Source of the DNA: Arthrobacter rhizosphaerae
Lineage (GTDB): Bacteria > Actinomycetota > Actinomycetes > Actinomycetales > Micrococcaceae
Assembly (NCBI RefSeq): GCF_023062595.1
Contig: NZ_JALLAN010000002.1
Location: 314,099 to 378,098 of the forward strand
Direction of reading: 5' to 3'
Length of the DNA: 64,000 nt
Shown here: one piece after another, positions 24,918-32,432 of the stretch
Numbering within the stretch: position 1 is the first letter of the stretch
How the letters are laid out: each line of letters starts with the position of its first letter
Made by a program: the position numbers and the translations under genes
The notes under the pieces: generated by a model
Database searches by the model: none
What the model was told of the DNA's origin: nothing
The model's input: only the letters and a program-made list of their open reading frames with translations

Positions 24918-26102
24918 ATGACTGAAGTGGTGAGAAGCGGCCTGACCGGGATGCTGTTGGCCGAGCGCTACCGCATTTTTGAACTGGTGGGAAGAGGTGC
25001 CGCTGCTGTCGTCTATAAGGCCCGGGACGAGGCGCTTGGCCGGGAAGTGGCCGTGAAGCTCTTCCATCGGGAGAGCGCAGATACCGAAATGCTTGCCCGG
25101 CAGCAGGCCGAAATCAGGATGTTGGCATCCTTCAACCATCCCTGCCTGGTAACCCTCTTTGACGCCGCAACCGATGGTGCCGATCTCTTGGGTGAACGGG
25201 TTTTTGTGGTGATGGAATTCGTTAGTGGCCGTGATCTGCGGGGGCTGCTGCAGGCCGGTCCGCTTTCGCTGCCGGACACTGCCAGGATTGGGGCCGACGT
25301 CGCTTCAGCCCTCGACTATGTCCATGACCAGGGTGTGGTCCACCGCGACGTGAAGCCGGGAAATGTTCTGCTCACCGCAGCGGACGGAACCGTAGCCGCC
25401 CGCGGTGTCAGCGCCAAGCTGACCGATTTCGGAATCGCCCGGGTGCTTGAGGGGGACAGAATCACCGGAACCGGGCGCACCGTGGGAACCGCTGCCTACC
25501 TGAGCCCTGAACAGGCACGTGGAGAGTCGTTGACAGGCAAAAGCGACGTCTACTCCCTCGGGCTGGTCCTTCTTGAATGCCTCACCGGACACGTCGAGTT
25601 TCCCGGCAGCCCGGTTGAATCTGCGGTGGTCAGGCTTCAGCGGGATCCTCTGATCCCCACTGGCCTGAGCTCAGAATGGCAGGAACTGCTTGGGGCCATG
25701 ACCGCCAAGGAACCTGATGACAGGCCTTCGGCTGGGGACGTCAGTTCGGTGTTAGGTTCCCTGGCAGAAGGTTCTCTCGCCGACACTGAGCCGCTCGGCG
25801 CTGCTGGCGCGGCTATGACGACGGCGGTTGGCCTCGCGGAAGCCGGCCCTGTCACCTCCAAAGTTCCTTTCCCTCAGTTAGGTGTCCCTCGATCATCTGT
25901 CCGGAGGAAGGGCGGAAAGCTGGGCAGTAGAAGGCTTCGAATGGTGCTGGTCGTGTCGGCTGTGCTGATGGGCGGCGCGGGGATAGCGGCCGTCGGTGGG
26001 GGAGAGCAGCCTGCATCCCCGGTTACGCCAGTTCCTTCACCGGCCCTGTCCGGGACTCTTGAGCGCGAGATGGCCGAGCTGGAGAGGAGCCTCACGCCGT
26101 GA
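24918..26102 (+). CDS. Membrane Ser/Thr protein kinase (PknB-type)
   Basis: Hanks-type kinase of about 394 residues. The kinase domain (about 15-275) has the glycine loop VGRGAAAVVY (only part of the usual glycines), Lys in VAVKLF, catalytic HRDVKPGNVLL, DFGIAR and GTAAYLSPEQARGE. A linker leads to one membrane helix (about 335-355) and an outside tail of only about 40 residues with no PASTA domain. ATG 24918 is taken; GTG 24912 is possible. The stop overlaps the next gene by four bases, so kinase and lipoprotein are made together. Confidence 0.92.
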   Translation: MTEVVRSGLTGMLLAERYRIFELVGRGAAAVVYKARDEALGREVAVKLFHRESADTEMLARQQAEIRMLASFNHPCLVTLFDAATDGADLLGERVFVVMEFVSGRDLRGLLQAGPLSLPDTARIGADVASALDYVHDQGVVHRDVKPGNVLLTAADGTVAARGVSAKLTDFGIARVLEGDRITGTGRTVGTAAYLSPEQARGESLTGKSDVYSLGLVLLECLTGHVEFPGSPVESAVVRLQRDPLIPTGLSSEWQELLGAMTAKEPDDRPSAGDVSSVLGSLAEGSLADTEPLGAAGAAMTTAVGLAEAGPVTSKVPFPQLGVPRSSVRRKGGKLGSRRLRMVLVVSAVLMGGAGIAAVGGGEQPASPVTPVPSPALSGTLEREMAELERSLTP

Positions 26103-26668
26103 TCCGCTGGAACAACCTGCCATCGGCGCTCATGGTCGCCGCCCTGTTGGTGCTCGCCCCGGCATGCTCAGCGCAGACGCCTGAGTTATCGGTCGACGCC
26201 GCCAGGGAGTTGCAGTCACGCCTCCCCGACGTCCGGCAGGCCGCGGCGGGTAACGACTATACCCGCGCCCTCGGACTCCTTGAACAGTTTGAAAAGGACC
26301 TGGACGAGGCCGCCGCCGAGGGCAAAATGACTTTTTCCCGGTATCAGGGAATCAGCAGCGCCTTGGAAGATGTCCGGAACGAGTTGCAGAGGCTTGCTGA
26401 GGCAGCATCCCAGGCAGCGAGAATAACGGATGTGGCTTCTCCCGCTCCAGTGTCGACTGCGACGGCGCTTCCAGACGCCGCGACGGCCCCGCTCCCGCCC
26501 GCAACGGCCCCGCTCCCGCCCGCGACGGCCCCGATGACCGAACAATCCGGCGCGCCTGAAAAGGAAGACGCCGAAAAAGGCTCCGCCGACAAAAATGATG
26601 CCGGCAAATCCGACGCCGGCAAACCCGGCGAGGGCAAAAACGACCCTGGCACGAACAAGGATCCCTAG
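26099..26668 (+). CDS. Lipoprotein coupled to the Ser/Thr kinase
   Basis: A 189-residue exported protein starting at GTG 26099, inside the kinase stop. The signal peptide ends at lipobox LAPACS (Cys near residue 22). Residues 25-100 look helical (LQSRLPDVRQAAAGN, DEAAAEGKMTFSRYQGIS). Then comes an Ala-Pro repeat (ATAPLPP twice) and a charged Lys-Asp-Gly tail (KNDAGKSDAGKPGEGKND). It may sense the envelope and act with the kinase, whose own outside part is very short. The last codons lie in an 18-base tandem repeat. No known family. Confidence 0.7.
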   Translation: MIRWNNLPSALMVAALLVLAPACSAQTPELSVDAARELQSRLPDVRQAAAGNDYTRALGLLEQFEKDLDEAAAEGKMTFSRYQGISSALEDVRNELQRLAEAASQAARITDVASPAPVSTATALPDAATAPLPPATAPLPPATAPMTEQSGAPEKEDAEKGSADKNDAGKSDAGKPGEGKNDPGTNKDP

Positions 26669-26702
26669 GAAAACAAGGATCCCTAGGAAAACAACGATCC
26701 CC
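26654..26702. repeat. 18-base tandem repeat across a stop codon
   Basis: AACAAGGATCCCTAGGAA occurs at 26654-26671 and 26672-26689, with a decayed third copy at 26690-26702. The TAG in the first copy (26666-26668) ends the lipoprotein gene. Same arrangement as the repeat at 9245-9299 but with a different sequence. Confidence 0.95.
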
Positions 26703-26721
26703 GGGATTCGGCGCGGCCTTT

Positions 26722-27465
26722 CTAGGCTTCGAAATGAGTCCTGACGTGGCCGTGTCCCAGGGAATCAACGATGCTGGTGGCCACACCGTGGAGTTTTACG
26801 TTGCGGGCGCTGGAGGCCGCCTTGAGGAGCTCGAAGGCCTCGGCCTGGCTGCAGCGGTTCTGGGCCATGATGATCCCGACGGCGACGTCGATAGCCGTCC
26901 GGGATTCCAGGGTGGCCTTGAGGTTTGCTGCCGCCTCACTGTGGTGGGCAAAGCGCACGGCCAGCCTCAGTGCCATGGAGGTCTGGCTGACAAAGTCCTC
27001 GGCGAGCTTCAACACTTTTCCCTCGAACCGTCCAGGCCTGTGCGAGTAGAGGTTGAGCGCTGCCCTTGTGTCTCCCTCCAACCGGAAAGGAACGGCGAGG
27101 ATGGAACGGACGCCTTGCTTCAGGACCGTTTCGAAATAGTGCGGCCAGCGCTGGTCAGTTTCCAGGTCCTGAACGTGAATGGTCAGCTGCTCCCGGGAGG
27201 CGGTCATACAGGGACCGTCGCCGTACGAGTACTGGATCTCGTCCATGGCCTGCGCCTGCTCACTGCTGCTGGCAACAGTAGCGGCTTTGCGGTGCCGGAG
27301 AAGGGTGATGCCGCAAAGAACCTCGTCGCCGTCTACTGACAGGCTGCGGGCGGATACGCGTGCAAGCTCGTGAAGGAAATCCCCTACATCTGAGCTGGTG
27401 AGTACTAGTTCCTGAAGGTGCTCGGTGATTGATGTTGCAGATTCTGCGGTCGACTCGCTGGCCAC
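26722..27465 (-). CDS. GAF-ANTAR regulator (3 of 3)
   Basis: A 247-residue paralogue of the protein at 3541-4287, with matching N-terminus (LQELVLTSSDVGDFLHELA), GAF domain (about 25-165; SYGDGPCMTA) and ANTAR domain (about 180-240; RTAIDVAVGIIMAQNRCS). Like that paralogue it ends in HVRTHFEA/HTHFDE-type residues. Start GTG 27465, without a clear ribosome site. It is convergent with the kinase-lipoprotein operon and stands alone. Predicted to bind RNA hairpins; target unknown. Confidence 0.88.
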   Translation of the reverse strand: MASESTAESATSITEHLQELVLTSSDVGDFLHELARVSARSLSVDGDEVLCGITLLRHRKAATVASSSEQAQAMDEIQYSYGDGPCMTASREQLTIHVQDLETDQRWPHYFETVLKQGVRSILAVPFRLEGDTRAALNLYSHRPGRFEGKVLKLAEDFVSQTSMALRLAVRFAHHSEAAANLKATLESRTAIDVAVGIIMAQNRCSQAEAFELLKAASSARNVKLHGVATSIVDSLGHGHVRTHFEA

Positions 27466-27522
27466 GATTGTTTGATGCCGTTTCGCTCAGGTCAAAACAA
27501 TCCGGCACTGCAGACACTGCCC

Positions 27523-27618
27523 CCAGATGTAAGGACAAGGTATCGGCGGCAGGAGCCGGATCGAAGAACTCCCCAACGGCCTTCTGCTAAACCGTACCGG
27601 GAAATTATATACATCTGG
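27523..27618. promoter_or_regulatory. Separated 9-base inverted repeat upstream of GAF-ANTAR gene
   Basis: CCAGATGTA (27523-27531) and TACATCTGG (27610-27618) are perfect complements 78 bases apart in the 200-base gene-free stretch upstream of the GAF-ANTAR gene. It could form a long-range hairpin or be two half-sites; the distance makes this weak. Confidence 0.3.
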
Positions 27619-27665
27619 CGGCGCGGTCGGTGACTACCCTGTCCTGTCAGTTCTCCTGGCGCGCG

Positions 27666-28763
27666 TCAGATGCTGCCGTCCAGAATCCGGGTGGTGGAAT
27701 CGACGATGCGTTGCAGCAGGTGCCCGGCGTCGTCGTCGTTATCAAGCGCTGCCGCGATAAGCGGTGCGGACTGACCTGCCCAGAGTGACATCAGCTCCGG
27801 GATGTCCAGTTGCGCGGCTTTGGTTCGGAACTGCCCCGTCAGCCAGTTTTGTACGGGGAAGGGCGCATGAAGGCCGGGGTGTGTGAGTTCGCGTGCTATC
27901 CGGTTGGGAATGCCGCGGCCCAGCCTGCCGCTGTAGGCCCGGGTGAGGACGGTCTGCTGCGCCTCGGGTCCCCGAAGTGCCCCCCGGTATCCGTTGCTGG
28001 CGGCGGATTGCTTCGTGGCCAGGAAGGCCGAACCGATCTGCACTGCGTCGGCTCCCAGTGTGAGGGCAGCAGCGACTCCGCGACCGTCCGCCACGCCTCC
28101 GGCAGCAATGACGGGAACTGCCACAGCGTCTGCCACCTGCGGCACCAGGGAGAAAGTGCCGATCAGGGAATTTTCGGGCTTTTCAAGGAATGACACCTTG
28201 TGTCCGCCAGCTTCCATGCCTGAGGCCACAATCGCGTCCACGCCGCCCCTTTCCAGGGCGAGTGCCTCCTGGACGGTGGTGGCGGTTCCGATGATCGTGA
28301 TCCCGCGGGCGTGCGCGGCATCGATGACGTCTTCCGGCGGAACGCCGAACACAAAGCTGATGGCTGCAGGTTCTGCTTCCAGCGCTGCCTGGATCTGCCC
28401 GTCCACATCGGGCATGTAATGTGCAGGCCTGGCAGGAGGTTCCACCCCAACGGCCTCGAAATACGGCCTCAGGACCTCAACATAGGTGGCAAACTGTGCC
28501 TCGTCGGGCTGCGGCGCTTCTTCGCCAGGGATGGGAAGCCACAGGTTCAAGGCATAAGGCCTGTTTGTCGCTTCATCAAGGGCGCGGGCCGTCGCCATGA
28601 TGCGATCGGGATCGTAGCCGTAGAGGCCAAATGATCCCAGTCCGCCACCTTCGCTGACCGTGGCTGTGAGGCTGATCGAGGACACGCCCCCGAACGGCCC
28701 CAGCACGATGGGCAAGTCAATGTTCAGCAGCCGCGTGAAGCGTGTACTGGTCCAAGCTGTCAT
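27666..28763 (-). CDS. Nitronate monooxygenase-like FMN enzyme
   Basis: A 365-residue TIM-barrel flavoenzyme of the nitronate monooxygenase/2-nitropropane dioxygenase family. Seen: PIVLGPFGGVSS at the N-terminus, GVDAIVASGMEAGGHK (about residues 180-195), PVIAAGGVADGRG (FMN phosphate site) and LTLGADAVQIGSAFLA. It would oxidise alkyl nitronates using FMN and oxygen. ATG 28763 is taken; it has GACTGT five bases upstream and no Shine-Dalgarno site, which fits the leaderless pattern. A TTG six bases earlier is unlikely. Confidence 0.88.
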   Translation of the reverse strand: MTAWTSTRFTRLLNIDLPIVLGPFGGVSSISLTATVSEGGGLGSFGLYGYDPDRIMATARALDEATNRPYALNLWLPIPGEEAPQPDEAQFATYVEVLRPYFEAVGVEPPARPAHYMPDVDGQIQAALEAEPAAISFVFGVPPEDVIDAAHARGITIIGTATTVQEALALERGGVDAIVASGMEAGGHKVSFLEKPENSLIGTFSLVPQVADAVAVPVIAAGGVADGRGVAAALTLGADAVQIGSAFLATKQSAASNGYRGALRGPEAQQTVLTRAYSGRLGRGIPNRIARELTHPGLHAPFPVQNWLTGQFRTKAAQLDIPELMSLWAGQSAPLIAAALDNDDDAGHLLQRIVDSTTRILDGSI

Positions 28764-28834
28764 GTCCAACAGTCAATCACGTCGGCTGGCGTGTCCTCAT
28801 CCGGGTCCTTCGTGGTTGCCCCGGATGCCTCGTC

Positions 28835-29650
28835 CTACTGGTTCACCAAGGTGACGGTGCGGTTGTTCAACTCCTGCGTCGGGCGGTTGTTTGCCGAGTG
28901 GACGGCACGCAGCTTGCTGATCTGGTCTGCGCCGAGTTCGATCGGCTGGTCCAACACCAGCCAAAGTACACTCTCCGTGCACGGGGGAGTGGTGAGGCTC
29001 CCTTCGTAGGCAAAGTGCTCCAGCGAGGCCGGCAGCAGAGATGCCAGGTTAACACTGCCGATCGAACGCGAAGAGGTTGATCCCGCAGCAGCATCGACAA
29101 ATGGCGCCCACACAGGGTTCGACTTTCCCGCTTTCGCCAGAAGCCCGACGACGGCAAGAACGCCGTCATCAGACTGGTGGACAAAGTGGAATTCGACGTC
29201 GTAGCGGGTGCCCTCAATGGTGTGTTCGGAGGGATCGTGGAAGTGCATTTGCTTGAAGGCGTAGTTCTTGCCGCTCACGGTGAGGCTTTGGGCTGAGCCT
29301 GCATGCAGCTCGACAGTATGGCCGTTGTCGTGGACGTCGCATTCGGAAGCGGAGTAGGCCAGGGTGATCGGAGCCGGAGACTTCGGGGTGGCTGCAGGAA
29401 TATCAATGGGCGACTGTGCTTTGCCGGTGGTACAGGTCTGGAAGGCCGGGCTGAGGTTCCCCCAATCGCCGGGACCTTCTGCGCCTTCGTAGGACCAGTG
29501 GGCCACGTTGGCTGCTGACGCAGTTGGCGTGCTGGAGGGAAGGGCCTCACTGCCTGTCGTGGGTTTGGTACAACCTGCGGTGAGGGCAAGCAGCCCCCAC
29601 GCCGAACCAATGAGCAGGGACTTTCGGGTGATATCTGGTGTGGAACGCAT
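28835..29650 (-). CDS. Alpha-class carbonic anhydrase lipoprotein
   Basis: Exported carbonic anhydrase of 271 residues. A signal peptide ends at the lipobox LTAGC (Cys near residue 27). The alpha-CA fold is shown by HWSYEG, QSPIDIP and the zinc ligands in MHFHDPSEH and VEFHFVH (about residues 130-160), plus SLTTPPCTE near 230. It would interconvert CO2 and bicarbonate on the outer face of the membrane. ATG 29650 has AAAGGA five bases upstream; the ATG at 29656 is too close to that site. Confidence 0.93.
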   Translation of the reverse strand: MRSTPDITRKSLLIGSAWGLLALTAGCTKPTTGSEALPSSTPTASAANVAHWSYEGAEGPGDWGNLSPAFQTCTTGKAQSPIDIPAATPKSPAPITLAYSASECDVHDNGHTVELHAGSAQSLTVSGKNYAFKQMHFHDPSEHTIEGTRYDVEFHFVHQSDDGVLAVVGLLAKAGKSNPVWAPFVDAAAGSTSSRSIGSVNLASLLPASLEHFAYEGSLTTPPCTESVLWLVLDQPIELGADQISKLRAVHSANNRPTQELNNRTVTLVNQ

Positions 29651-29826
29651 GCCCATCCTTTACAAAAAACAGCTGTGTTGCCGTTGGGGTGTTCAGAGAA
29701 ATACCACGGGAAAAAGTCCGGGTGATTTCATGGGACTCAATGTGAAGTGCCATGGAAAGCTGTTCCGGGCGAATTACCCCGCAGTGTGAAAGCGGCGAAA
29801 ACGTGTTGGGGCTCTAGTGTGGAGGC

Positions 29827-30699
29827 ATGAGAATTGCAGTTACCGGTGGAAGCGGAAAGCTTGGCAGGAGCGTGGTCCGACGGCTCAACCAGGATGGTCA
29901 CGAGGTTACAAACCTTGACCTAACGGGACCGAAATCACGCGGATTTACGCAGATCGACCTGAGAAATTACGGTCATGTCCTGGACGCCCTCCTGGGGCTG
30001 GATGACAGGCATGGCGGCGTTGACGCGGTGGTTCACCTGGCTGCAATTCCAGCCCCCGGACTCGCCCCCGATGCTGCCACTTTTGAAAACAACATGCTGT
30101 CCACATACAACGTTTTCCAAGCAACTCGGCGGGCGGGTATCAGGAAACTCGTGTACGCCTCCAGCGAGACCGTTCTAGGCCTCCCGTTCGACGTGGATCC
30201 GCCCTATATTCCGGTGGACGAGGAGTATCCGGCGCGCCCCGAAAGTACCTATTCGCTCGTGAAGCACCTCGAGGAGCAAATGGCCGTCCAGCTGACCCGC
30301 TGGGATCCTGAGCTGAGCATCGTGGCGCTGAGATTTTCCAATGTCATGGACCCTGAGGACTATGAGGCATTCCCGGCCTTCGACGCAGATGCGTCTTTGC
30401 GCAAGTGGAATCTCTGGGGTTACATCGACGGACGGGACGGTGCCCAGGGAGTGGTCAAGGCATTGGAATACGAGACCCCTGGGTTTGAGGCTTTCATCAT
30501 CGCTAATGCTGACACGGTGATGCAGCGGTCCAGCGCAAGCCTGGCTGCGGAAGTGTTCCCGGCGGTCACCGTGACTAAGGAACTAGGGGAACACGAGACC
30601 ATGCTCTCGATCGACAAGGCGAAGCGTCTGCTGGGTTTCGCGCCGGAGCATAGCTGGCGGGACTATCACTCGCTTCGTACTACCCCTACGGAGGACTGA
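29827..30699 (+). CDS. NAD-dependent epimerase/dehydratase
   Basis: Extended short-chain dehydrogenase of 290 residues. VTGGSGKLGRSVV at residues 4-16 is the NAD-binding glycine motif; YSLVKHLEE (about 148-156) holds the Tyr and Lys of the catalytic YxxxK. The substrate is probably a nucleotide sugar or sugar acid but cannot be told. ATG 29827 follows TAGTGT (29815-29820) by six bases, a leaderless start pattern also seen at 20197 and 52797. It is convergent with the HTH regulator gene. Confidence 0.88.
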   Translation: MRIAVTGGSGKLGRSVVRRLNQDGHEVTNLDLTGPKSRGFTQIDLRNYGHVLDALLGLDDRHGGVDAVVHLAAIPAPGLAPDAATFENNMLSTYNVFQATRRAGIRKLVYASSETVLGLPFDVDPPYIPVDEEYPARPESTYSLVKHLEEQMAVQLTRWDPELSIVALRFSNVMDPEDYEAFPAFDADASLRKWNLWGYIDGRDGAQGVVKALEYETPGFEAFIIANADTVMQRSSASLAAEVFPAVTVTKELGEHETMLSIDKAKRLLGFAPEHSWRDYHSLRTTPTED

Positions 30700-30748
30700 A
30701 GTCCCACTCCAGGACTTAAGTACGACGGCGGCCGGTTTCTTTCGGGGA

Positions 30749-31417
30749 TTAATCCTGCGGTACCAGCCGAACGCAGCACCGCTCTACCTGCGGCTCAAGA
30801 ACGGCCTTGTAGCAGCCCGGCTCCGCTGTCTCGGCTACTGCCGCCAGGAGATCCAGATTGAGGCCGCAGATGGTGGACGTGTGAGCCCTGGACAGGCGGT
30901 GGAAGGGGCAGTTGAGCAGTTGGACGCTGCCGTCCTCTCCGGTATCGGGCTTGTAGCCGTAGAGCTCCAGGGCAGCCTCGAGGGTTGCAGCCTCCTGGCC
31001 GATCTCCTCCCCGGCGCGGGCTGCAACTGCCTGCAGCGCTTCGGCTACCGGCATGCCGGTTTCGACGGCGGCTTCCACTCCGGCGGCGAGCAGTTCGCCT
31101 GCGAGGTCGTAGCGGCGTGGAGGAAGGCTTAGTGCCACTTCCCGCACTGCGGGGGAGTAGAGCTTGTGGGGGCGGCCTGATCCTGGTCCGGTCCGTCCGG
31201 TCAGCCGGCGGAAGGAGACCTCCAGGAGCTCCTCCGCCGCCAGCCGGTCCAAGTGGAAGGCGGCGGTGCTCCGCACCATCCCCAACGATCCGGCTACCTC
31301 ATCGCGGCCCACAGGACCAGCAGCATGAAGGACGTACTCGAACACGGCCCGGCGGGAGGGGTCGCCTAAGGCACTTAGAGCCTTGCCCATGCTGAGGCGG
31401 GTTTCCGCTGTAGTCAT
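30749..31417 (-). CDS. Cys-rich winged-helix regulator, SufR-like
   Basis: A 222-residue DNA-binding protein. The N-terminal ArsR-like winged helix (about 10-80; SRRAVFEYVL, STAAFHLDRL) is followed by a helical domain and a Cys/His-rich C-terminus: NCPFHRLSRAHTSTICG, then single Cys residues and RCCVRL. This layout recalls SufR-type iron-sulphur regulators, where three Cys residues hold a cluster that controls DNA binding. It is divergent from the DoxX-like gene, and paired TCTAAA(A/G)TCA repeats lie between them, so it probably controls that gene and itself. Iron-sulphur binding is inferred. Confidence 0.82.
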   Translation of the reverse strand: MTTAETRLSMGKALSALGDPSRRAVFEYVLHAAGPVGRDEVAGSLGMVRSTAAFHLDRLAAEELLEVSFRRLTGRTGPGSGRPHKLYSPAVREVALSLPPRRYDLAGELLAAGVEAAVETGMPVAEALQAVAARAGEEIGQEAATLEAALELYGYKPDTGEDGSVQLLNCPFHRLSRAHTSTICGLNLDLLAAVAETAEPGCYKAVLEPQVERCCVRLVPQD

Positions 31418-31430
31418 AATAAAATCCTAC

Positions 31431-31478
31431 TCTAAAATCAATGGCTATTGACATAACAAAGCCTCAATTCTAAAGTCA
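31431..31478. promoter_or_regulatory. Direct repeats TCTAAA(A/G)TCA between regulator and DoxX gene
   Basis: TCTAAAATCA (31431-31440) and TCTAAAGTCA (31469-31478) lie 38 bases apart in the 90-base divergent region. The second overlaps the -10 of the doxX promoter. They are good candidates for binding sites of the adjacent regulator. Confidence 0.6.
31448..31476 (+). promoter_or_regulatory. Sigma-70-type promoter of DoxX-like gene
   Basis: TTGACA at 31448-31453 and TAAAGT at 31471-31476 are separated by 17 bases, a near-ideal vegetative promoter facing the DoxX-like gene, 32 bases before its start. Confidence 0.75.
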
Positions 31479-31507
31479 AGTATCAGTACTTTTAGAAGGA
31501 GGAAGTC

Positions 31508-31936
31508 ATGCTTGACCATCAGCCGCAGCCTCTTGCACGGGAGGCTCGGCATCATGAGACGCACCAGGCTTTTCTGCTGCTTCGAACCGTCTTTACCATT
31601 GCGCCGATTGCCTTCGGAATCGACAAATTCACCAACTTCCTGGTGGATTGGACCAGCTACCTGGCTCCCCTTGCCACACAGATAGTGCCGATAAGTCCCC
31701 AGAGCTTTATGTACGGGGTGGGAGTGGTGGAAATCCTCGCCGGCCTATTGGTGGCTTGGCGTCCCAGGATCGGCTCATTGGTGGTGGCCGCCTGGCTGGC
31801 AGGAATCATAGTGAACCTGCTGCTGGTGCCGGGCTTCTTTGATGTGGCGCTAAGAGACTTTGGTTTGTTGGTTGGCGCACTGGCCTTGAACCGGCTTGCT
31901 TCAGGGCAGGACCGTCAAAGGGGGCGAACCTCGTAG
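31508..31936 (+). CDS. DoxX-like membrane protein
   Basis: A 142-residue protein with about four membrane helices and a DoxX/DoxD-type layout (FGIDKFTNF near residue 37, VEILAGLLVAWRPRIG near 76). AGAAGGAGG lies five bases before ATG 31508, one of the best ribosome sites in the window. Its strong promoter and the divergent Cys-rich regulator suggest redox or oxidative-stress control; DoxX-type proteins are linked to sulphur or thiol redox at the membrane. It ends 22 bases inside the opposite-strand small gene at 31915. Confidence 0.75.
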   Translation: MLDHQPQPLAREARHHETHQAFLLLRTVFTIAPIAFGIDKFTNFLVDWTSYLAPLATQIVPISPQSFMYGVGVVEILAGLLVAWRPRIGSLVVAAWLAGIIVNLLLVPGFFDVALRDFGLLVGALALNRLASGQDRQRGRTS

Positions 31937-32109
31937 CCATCTGTCCTGGTGACAAGCTGGCGGCCATGGTTGCCATCGAATCGCAGCCACAGGATGGATG
32001 AATCCGGGGTCACGTCCTCGACCTCGGCAGTGCGGACCAGCTGTCCGTTCCGCCGGAGTTCAACCACGCGGCCCACCAGTTGCCTCCAGTCTTCACCAGA
32101 CTCAGACAT
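31915..32109 (-). CDS. Small protein, unknown
   Basis: A 64-residue soluble protein, GRVVELRRNGQLVRTAEVEDV in style, probably a small beta-barrel. ATG 32109 has GAAAGAAG seven bases upstream. Its 3' end overlaps the end of the DoxX-like gene by 22 bases on the opposite strand. No family recognised; the length and overlap leave some doubt. Confidence 0.5.
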   Translation of the reverse strand: MSESGEDWRQLVGRVVELRRNGQLVRTAEVEDVTPDSSILWLRFDGNHGRQLVTRTDGYEVRPL

Positions 32110-32146
32110 GCGCTTCTTTCCCCCTTTTCAGCACAATAAACAACGC

Positions 32147-32178
32147 GCTTCCCGCGGGATCCCCCTCCCGCGGGAAGC
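32147..32178 (-). terminator. Terminator hairpin of monosaccharide importer operon
   Basis: GCTTCCCGCGGGA (32147-32159) pairs perfectly with TCCCGCGGGAAGC (32166-32178) around a six-base loop, seven bases after the stop of the 69-residue gene. T residues follow on the minus strand but not as an unbroken run. Confidence 0.8.
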
Positions 32179-32185
32179 CCATTTG

Positions 32186-32395
32186 TCAGTGGATGAGTTC
32201 CCTGGTCATTCCGAACGGCACCTGGTCCGAAAGCGTGGCTGTGTAGTGCCCTGGCTTGTTTCGTGTGAGCAGGATGCCGTGGGTTCCTGCAGCCATAGCA
32301 ACCTCTTGGAGGTCGCGCACGGCTGCTTCGAGGCGCTCGTCGAGTAGATGGCGGCTGCTCACCTGGATGTCAATGCGATGGCTGGGGATAGACAT
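32186..32395 (-). CDS. Small protein at end of importer operon
   Basis: A 69-residue soluble protein of unknown function (RHLLDERLEAAVRDLQEVA, then GILLTRNKPGHYTATLSDQV). ATG 32395 follows AGAGAGAG at a good distance; the longer frame overlaps the permease gene antisense-free but is not protein-like. It starts 37 bases after the permease stop and ends right before the operon terminator, so it belongs to the transcript. No link to transport is visible. Confidence 0.65.
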   Translation of the reverse strand: MSIPSHRIDIQVSSRHLLDERLEAAVRDLQEVAMAAGTHGILLTRNKPGHYTATLSDQVPFGMTRELIH

Positions 32396-32432
32396 GGAAA
32401 ACTCTCTCTTTACGGGGATCTGACGGGGGATT

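Noticed and set aside
30699..30717. AAGTCC/GGACTT hairpin after the epimerase gene
   Set aside because: Only a six-base stem overlapping the stop codon and no T-run; could be chance.
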